The notes beneath the pieces were generated by a model that ran no database searches, was not told the origin of the DNA, and saw nothing but the letters and a program-made list of their open reading frames with translations. A DNA stretch of 64,000 nucleotides from Methylovulum sp. GTDB lineage: Bacteria > Pseudomonadota > Gammaproteobacteria > Methylococcales > Methylomonadaceae. This document shows positions 59,592 to 64,000 of this stretch, in pieces. The translations under genes were made by a program, and so were the position numbers. The stretch spans positions 62,001 through 126,000 of the forward strand of contig JAQTQZ010000005.1 of the NCBI GenBank assembly GCA_028712695.1, given 5' to 3'. Positions within the stretch are counted from its first letter, which is position 1, and every line of letters starts with the position of its first letter.

Positions 59592-61078
59592 AATTCACTT
59601 CCCTGTACAGCCGCATCGCCCTGACTTTTGCGCTGTTGATCCTGCTGTTCGGCGGCTTATGCGGCGGTTTGGACTTTTTCGCCGCCAAACACCACCAACA
59701 GGAAATCGTCCAAAGGCTTAGTGCAGACCTTGCCAAACACATCGCCGAACATTGGCCGCTCGCCAAAGCCAATGCAGTGGACATCAATGCCGTGGGCGAG
59801 TTGTTCCACATGCTGATGGTGGTCAACCCCAGCATCGAAGTGTATCTGCTCGATGCTGGCGGCGTCATTAAAGCCCATAAAGCCCCACCCGGGCGTTTGC
59901 AAACACAGCAGGTCAATCTGGCACCTGTCCAAACGTTTCTGGACAAAAACCCCTTGCCCATCGTCGGCGACAATCCGCGTGACCCTGAGTTGCCCAGTAT
60001 TTTTAGCGTCACCGATTTGCGGCAAGACGGCAAATTGGTCGGCTATTTGTATATCATCCTCACGGGTGATGATTACCAAAAATGGGAAACGGACGTGTGG
60101 CAGGGGCAAGTGTTCCAAAGCGCAATGTGGATAGGTCTGGGCGCGTTACTGCTGACTTTACTGGCAGGTTTAGGTCTGTTTGCCGTCATTACCCGCAGGC
60201 TCAATGCGCTGACTTGTACGGTGGCGGCCTTTGAGGAAAGGGATTTTGTCGGCGGCTTGCACGTTTGCCCGAAAATCAGCAGAAGCCCCGATGAGATCGG
60301 ACAATTGGCCTGTACCTTCGAGCGCATGGCGGAGCGCATCAGCAACCAGATGCAGCACATCAGGCATCAGGACGAACAACGGCGGGAAATGATCGCCAAC
60401 GTTTCCCACGACTTGCGCACGCCCTTGACGTCCATGCAAGGCTATCTGGAAACCCTGTCACGCAAGGCGGACACTTTACCGTTGGCGGACCAGCAACGTT
60501 ATTTGGCGGTAGCGGTACGGCAAAGCCGGCGGGTCAGCCATTTGGCAAGCGAATTGTTTGAACTGGCAAAGCTTGAATGCGAAGAAGTCACGCCGAATTA
60601 CGAATTGTTTTATGTTCAGGAACTAATCCAAGACGTGATACAAAAATTCGCCTTGACGGCGGCAAAAAAACAAGTGCAAATCACGGCGACACTCACAGCG
60701 GATATTCCGATGGTCTATGCCGACATTGCCATGATTGAACGGGTATTGGGCAACCTAATTGACAATGCCCTACGTTATACGCCTGAAAACGGGCAGATCG
60801 CCTTGGCCCTATTACAGACTGACCAGCAAAAAGTCACCGTGCGCGTCACCGACACCGGTGCAGGTATTGCTGAAGAATATCTGGCTGGACTGTTCGAACG
60901 CCATTCGCCGCTCCGGAGCAGTTCGGGTAAAAGTCATGGCGGTGGCGGCTTGGGGCTGCTCATTAGCAAACGCATTTTGGAACTGCATGGCAGCTCGATT
61001 GAAGCATTGAGCAGAGTAGGGGAAGGGGCCATGTTTACGTTTAACCTGCCAACCCAAGTGGCCAGCTTAGCCACTTAA
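59588..61078 (+). CDS. HAMP-containing sensor histidine kinase
   Basis: A 496-aa membrane kinase. The start at ATG 59588 overlaps the regulator stop (ATGA). Helix 1 is at ~8-30 (IALTFALLILLFGGLCGG), an extracytoplasmic sensor at ~31-180, helix 2 at ~187-212, then HAMP. The HisKA box is NVSHDLRTPLTSM with His274 as phosphorylation site. The ATP-binding domain shows the N box NLIDNALRYTPEN, G1 VTDTGAGI and G2 GGGGLGLLISKRILELHG. The set of motifs is complete, so the kinase should be active. The signal is unknown. Confidence 0.93.
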   Translation: MKFTSLYSRIALTFALLILLFGGLCGGLDFFAAKHHQQEIVQRLSADLAKHIAEHWPLAKANAVDINAVGELFHMLMVVNPSIEVYLLDAGGVIKAHKAPPGRLQTQQVNLAPVQTFLDKNPLPIVGDNPRDPELPSIFSVTDLRQDGKLVGYLYIILTGDDYQKWETDVWQGQVFQSAMWIGLGALLLTLLAGLGLFAVITRRLNALTCTVAAFEERDFVGGLHVCPKISRSPDEIGQLACTFERMAERISNQMQHIRHQDEQRREMIANVSHDLRTPLTSMQGYLETLSRKADTLPLADQQRYLAVAVRQSRRVSHLASELFELAKLECEEVTPNYELFYVQELIQDVIQKFALTAAKKQVQITATLTADIPMVYADIAMIERVLGNLIDNALRYTPENGQIALALLQTDQQKVTVRVTDTGAGIAEEYLAGLFERHSPLRSSSGKSHGGGGLGLLISKRILELHGSSIEALSRVGEGAMFTFNLPTQVASLAT

Positions 61079-61243
61079 AAAACCGAACGGTCTGGCAATA
61101 AAGTTATTTACTGTTTAAAACAATCACTTGTTGCGGCGAGTGGCTGCTTGCCGTTCGCCGCCCCGAACTGATGGATCCCTAAAGCTATGGATAGTTTTTT
61201 AGGTATTGTTGGAAGCAAGTTTCAGCCTACCTGGAAACAGCCC

Positions 61244-62104
61244 CTAGCTTGTAATGCCCTTGTCCTGTACGTCATCAAGCAATTGTCTTAGCCAATCAAT
61301 AAATGCGTTGGATGGCTTAGTTTCCGGGTGCGATTGGTACAACGCCGCCGCCCGCTGTGATTGCTCCAGTTGCCGGATATACGCCAGCACTTGCGGGAAT
61401 TGCTTGGCTTGTTGCGGCGAGGACGCAAACTGCAATTGCGCGGCATCGACCCGTCCCAAAGCGATCGCCGTACCGGCCCGTTTATGGCAACGGCAGGCGT
61501 TGCCGGGATTGACCAAACCGCAATAGTCCTGCATAAAGGCGACAATGTCCGCCCGCGCCCGTGACAGGCGTTTGCGGAACGCGGCGGGGGCAATGTCCAA
61601 GACTTCCGCCGCTTGTTGGTGGTCAAGTTCCATAATCTCACCCAAAATGTACGCCAACCTGGACTTGCGGTCTAGGCATTGCAACATCGCCAGCGTACAG
61701 CCAATTTTAACTTCTTCCAGTAATAAGCTGTCGCTTAGCTTGTCTTCACTTAGCCAATATTGGTCGGACAAGCCTTGCGCCAAGTCTTCGGCAAAGTTAT
61801 CGAAAGCCAAACCTTGTTGTTCCAAGCGTTGCTGACGTAGACTCAGTAAAGCATTGCTGGCAACCCGATACACCCACGTCCGGAAAGCGCTGTCGCCACG
61901 GAACGAACCTAAACCAGTTATGATACGGATAAGGATTTCCTGTGTCGCATCTTCCGCATCGTGTGGACAACACAAAAAGCGCGTCGCCAGTTTGTGGACA
62001 TCGGATTGGATCGCCCGGACGACAATCTCCAAAGCTGCTCGTTCGCCTTGTTGGGCGCGGTGCACGGAGTGTTCCAGCAATTCGGTGGGTAAGGTTTCGG
62101 ACAT
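61244..62104 (-). CDS. ECF-type RNA polymerase sigma factor with Cys-rich C-terminal extension
   Basis: A 286-aa protein. Region 2 is at ~15-95 (HDAEDATQEILIRIITGL, then FRTWVYRVASNALL) and region 4 at ~130-195 (LDRKSRLAYILGEIMELDHQ, PAAFRKRLSRAR). About 90 residues follow region 4, beginning CGLVNPGNACRCHKR, with three Cys and a His close together that could bind a metal or sense redox state. No anti-sigma gene is adjacent. Such tails occur in a subset of ECF factors and may replace a separate anti-sigma factor; that is an inference. The ATG at 62104 has only a weak AGAGAAA site. Confidence 0.88.
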   Translation of the reverse strand: MSETLPTELLEHSVHRAQQGERAALEIVVRAIQSDVHKLATRFLCCPHDAEDATQEILIRIITGLGSFRGDSAFRTWVYRVASNALLSLRQQRLEQQGLAFDNFAEDLAQGLSDQYWLSEDKLSDSLLLEEVKIGCTLAMLQCLDRKSRLAYILGEIMELDHQQAAEVLDIAPAAFRKRLSRARADIVAFMQDYCGLVNPGNACRCHKRAGTAIALGRVDAAQLQFASSPQQAKQFPQVLAYIRQLEQSQRAAALYQSHPETKPSNAFIDWLRQLLDDVQDKGITS

Positions 62105-62195
62105 GGTGTTTAATTTCTCTGGCGATGAGACTGTGGCTTTGATTGCGTATTTGATTGTCGGATCAATTCAAGGCTGGGTTAATAAGCCATTTGAG

Positions 62196-62219
62196 GGGTA
62201 CAAACCTAAGTTTGTACCC
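62196..62219. repeat. Short palindrome GGGTACAAAC/GTTTGTACCC
   Basis: Two 10-base arms separated by CTAA, between the SnoaL-like gene and the sigma factor gene. The outer bases GGGTAC/GTACCC match the palindromes around the hydroxylase gene at 46-48 kb; the inner bases differ. It may be a REP relative or a regulatory site upstream of the sigma factor. Confidence 0.6.
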
Positions 62220-62377
62220 TGGAATCCGCTAACTTGAGGGATCAAAAAGCGGGGGTGTTTAACGTCCATTCCTTAACTTAATGGCAGTGTGGTCTAGCAT
62301 GGGCGGAGTATCGTTAGCGCCGCCCATTCTTAAAAGAATTAACAACATCACGGTGTACGATACCACCGTCTAAAGCA

Positions 62378-62767
62378 TTATTTTGCCAACAACACCGATC
62401 CATATGGATTATCGATAACCATCAACCATTCACCATCCGCTTGGCGGCGAAATACAGCTAAGGACAAGCCACTCTGTCCGATAGCGTTGCCAGTAGTTGG
62501 GTCGGTAGCCGTCATTGTCCACGGGGCGATATGCAAAGCAATATCGCCTGCTTCAATCACGTCATGTTCGGGCATAGAAAACTTCGGCTGCATGGCGATA
62601 AAACTTTGGAAAGCCTCACGCAAGGCGGGGCCGGCAGCGTTCATGCCCGGTTGCGCCACCAAAGTGGCATTGGCTTCGTAAGCGGACAGGACATCGTCCA
62701 AACGCCCCTCTGCCATTGCCAGGGCCATTGTATTTACTGCGGAAATGATTTGCTCTGCATTAGTCAT
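62378..62767 (-). CDS. SnoaL-like (NTF2 fold) protein
   Basis: A 129-aa protein with the usual length and pattern of YybH/SnoaL-like small NTF2-fold proteins: an N-terminal helix AEQIISAVNTMALAMAEGR, then YEANATLVAQPGM, then a beta-sheet ending WLMVIDNPYGS. Family members are diverse, including isomerases, polyketide cyclases and dimeric proteins with no known activity, so no reaction is assigned. No signal peptide. Start ATG 62767 is preceded by AAAGAGAACA. It lies alone between the sigma factor gene and a small periplasmic protein gene. Confidence 0.8.
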   Translation of the reverse strand: MTNAEQIISAVNTMALAMAEGRLDDVLSAYEANATLVAQPGMNAAGPALREAFQSFIAMQPKFSMPEHDVIEAGDIALHIAPWTMTATDPTTGNAIGQSGLSLAVFRRQADGEWLMVIDNPYGSVLLAK

Positions 62768-63059
62768 TATTGTTCTCTTTAGTTTCGGGCTTTGGAAATC
62801 TCGGCCTTGAACTTCATTAGACGGCTTGCATAGGCTTGGTGTGACTGAAAAAATCCGATTTTTTAGCGATCAACCAAATAGCTTTTTGGAAGGTAACCAC
62901 TCAACCCCGCTTTGAAAAAACATAAAAAACCAAGCAAAGTATAAGCATGGAAAGTCAAACCAACAGCCGTGCGGGCAAGGTTTACCCTCAATTTTTAAGG
63001 CTAGGCCCAAATACCTTTATCAGGAGGCCATATTCTGTCACGTGCCCCTTGTTGGTAAT
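62768..63059. other. Intergenic region, no gene seen
   Basis: About 290 bases between two minus-strand genes, AT-rich near 62840-62950. I see no clear terminator or promoter. Confidence 0.4.
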
Positions 63060-63407
63060 TTATCGCTTATCCAGCTTTTTCTTGGCCGCCTCCGCTTCGG
63101 CACCAGTCGCCTTAACGGTTTTCGCGTAATCCGCTTGTTCCGTGTTCGCCTTATTTGCAATCACCGCACTATCGGTGTTTGCTTCATTAATCAGGCATTC
63201 AAAATAAGTTTTCGCCTGTTGTTGCCAACTATTGATTGCCGCGACACTTTTGTTAAATGCCTCAACAGAGCCGCCATCTATCGTCGGCGGATTAGGCTTT
63301 ATGCCACACTGAGCAGGACTCCAGTCGCCGTTAGCTAACGTTCCGGCATGGGCAATGCTTACGGGAGCTAACAGTAAAGTAATGATAAGTGACATTAAAC
63401 GCTTCAT
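63060..63407 (-). CDS. Small secreted/periplasmic protein of unknown function
   Basis: A predicted 115-aa protein. ATG 63407 (MKRLMSLIITLLLAPVSIAHA) is preceded by CAGGAG at good spacing, so I prefer it to an in-frame start ten codons upstream. The Sec signal peptide ends AHA-GT. The mature part has two Cys and a helical, Ala/Lys-rich C-terminus (AEAEAAKKKLDKR) that looks like a coiled coil. It resembles many small periplasmic proteins of unknown role. It lies beside the RND permease gene and could be co-expressed, but the ~220-base gap argues against tight coupling. Confidence 0.78.
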   Translation of the reverse strand: MKRLMSLIITLLLAPVSIAHAGTLANGDWSPAQCGIKPNPPTIDGGSVEAFNKSVAAINSWQQQAKTYFECLINEANTDSAVIANKANTEQADYAKTVKATGAEAEAAKKKLDKR

Positions 63408-63626
63408 AAATAAACTCCTGATGTTGGATAGTACCAATTATTGGGTACAGAACTAATGGGCAATGGATCTTCGTAGTGGGTTATATGCCGTGCCAGTTGA
63501 TACTACCGGGAATGTAAACCCAGGTTTGCTCCAGTACAGGTAAAATGCCGTTATCCCCCTATCCGCGCTACGGCGTATGAGGAGCGAAAACCGACCCTCT
63601 GAAACGTTTTGCTTTTAAAGACCATT

Positions 63627-64000
63627 TCACGCCTTACCGATCATCGCATAACAGACCGGAGTCAAAATCAGGCTGGCGGCCATGCCCACCAACAGGCCTG
63701 CTGACAACGACAAGGTCATCGGAATCAGGAATTGCGCCTGCGGGCTGGTCTCCAACAACGTGGGCAAAAAGCCTGCAAAATTAGTCAGAAATGCCAGCAG
63801 GATCGGCCTAAAACGCGTGGTGCAGGCGTCGGTGATCAGTTCGGTTATCGGCACGTCGCTGTCGCCGCGTTCCCTAATGGCGTCCAGCAGCACCAAGCTG
63901 TCATTGACGACAACGCCGCTGGCGGCAATCATGCCGACCAGCGACTCCATAGATAGTGGCAATCCAACTAAGCTATGCGCAAACACCGCGCCGCTCCAAG
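63627..64000 (-). CDS. RND family efflux permease, C-terminal part (5' end beyond window)
   Basis: The frame is open to the right edge. It begins in the window as WSGAVFAHSLVGLPLSMESL and continues GMIAASGVVVNDSLVL, then TRFRPILLAFLTNFAGFLPT, ending in the last membrane helices (LVGMAASLILTPVCYAMIGKA). These are the TM10-TM12 motifs of AcrB/MdtB-type proton-driven transporters in the inner membrane. About 124 residues are visible of a protein normally over 1,000 long. A start inside the window is only apparent (an internal GTG). The substrate cannot be told from this part. It is ~10 kb from the lipopeptide operon, and a role in lipopeptide export is not supported. Confidence 0.9.
   Translation of the reverse strand, partial: WSGAVFAHSLVGLPLSMESLVGMIAASGVVVNDSLVLLDAIRERGDSDVPITELITDACTTRFRPILLAFLTNFAGFLPTLLETSPQAQFLIPMTLSLSAGLLVGMAASLILTPVCYAMIGKA

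Noticed and set aside
63627..64000. RND permease as the lipopeptide exporter
   Set aside because: It is ~10 kb away across decayed sequence and unrelated genes, on a separate transcript.

Overview
The window reads as a chromosomal segment of a Gram-negative bacterium, most likely a gammaproteobacterium; I cannot name the genus. A lipobox lipoprotein, an RND efflux permease, an OmpR/HAMP-kinase two-component system and a DUF2339/DUF3999 pair support this. Most genes lie on the minus strand.

Left part (1-13.8 kb): a minus-strand set of very large proteins of unknown function. A gene of more than 2,067 codons runs off the left edge. Upstream of it are a 591-aa gene carrying a G10 tract and a ~1,205-aa gene; these two overlap as TAATG. 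Further upstream lie two paralogous two-repeat beta-rich proteins, one plain and one a lipoprotein. Base composition is visibly more AT-rich here than in the NRPS block.

14.0-20.2 kb: a tight four-gene operon transcribed as SWIM zinc finger, DUF5691, MoxR-type AAA+ ATPase, DUF5682. The vWA protein that usually accompanies such ATPases is not next to it.

20.4-54.1 kb: the main feature, a ~33.6 kb lipopeptide biosynthesis operon on the minus strand. In order of transcription it encodes an ankyrin-repeat protein, an FAAL-ACP-C-A-T starter NRPS, a CmlA-type di-iron beta-hydroxylase, a three-module NRPS (C-A-T-E, C-A-T, C-A-T) and a four-module NRPS with an N-terminal TubC-like docking domain and tandem thioesterases. 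Adenylation pocket residues read by eye give acyl-X1-(D)X2-Ser3-Thr4-X5-(D)Thr6-Ser7-basic8. The three X domains share one pocket (D S A L I A E V W K), which is closest to the histidine code I recall from bacitracin synthetase. The predicted product is therefore an acylated octapeptide with up to three His-like, possibly beta-hydroxylated residues. No MbtH protein, exporter, phosphopantetheinyl transferase or regulator was seen in the operon.

Right part (54-64 kb): a poorly coding stretch, a truncated and frameshifted DUF2339-like remnant followed by an intact DUF3999 gene, an IS5-type transposase remnant, a secreted protein of unknown function divergent from a two-component system, an ECF sigma factor with a Cys-rich tail, a SnoaL-like protein, a small periplasmic protein and the C-terminal end of an RND permease. 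Short GGTACGC/GCGTACC palindromes lie in the two gaps flanking the hydroxylase gene, and a related palindrome occurs near 62.2 kb.
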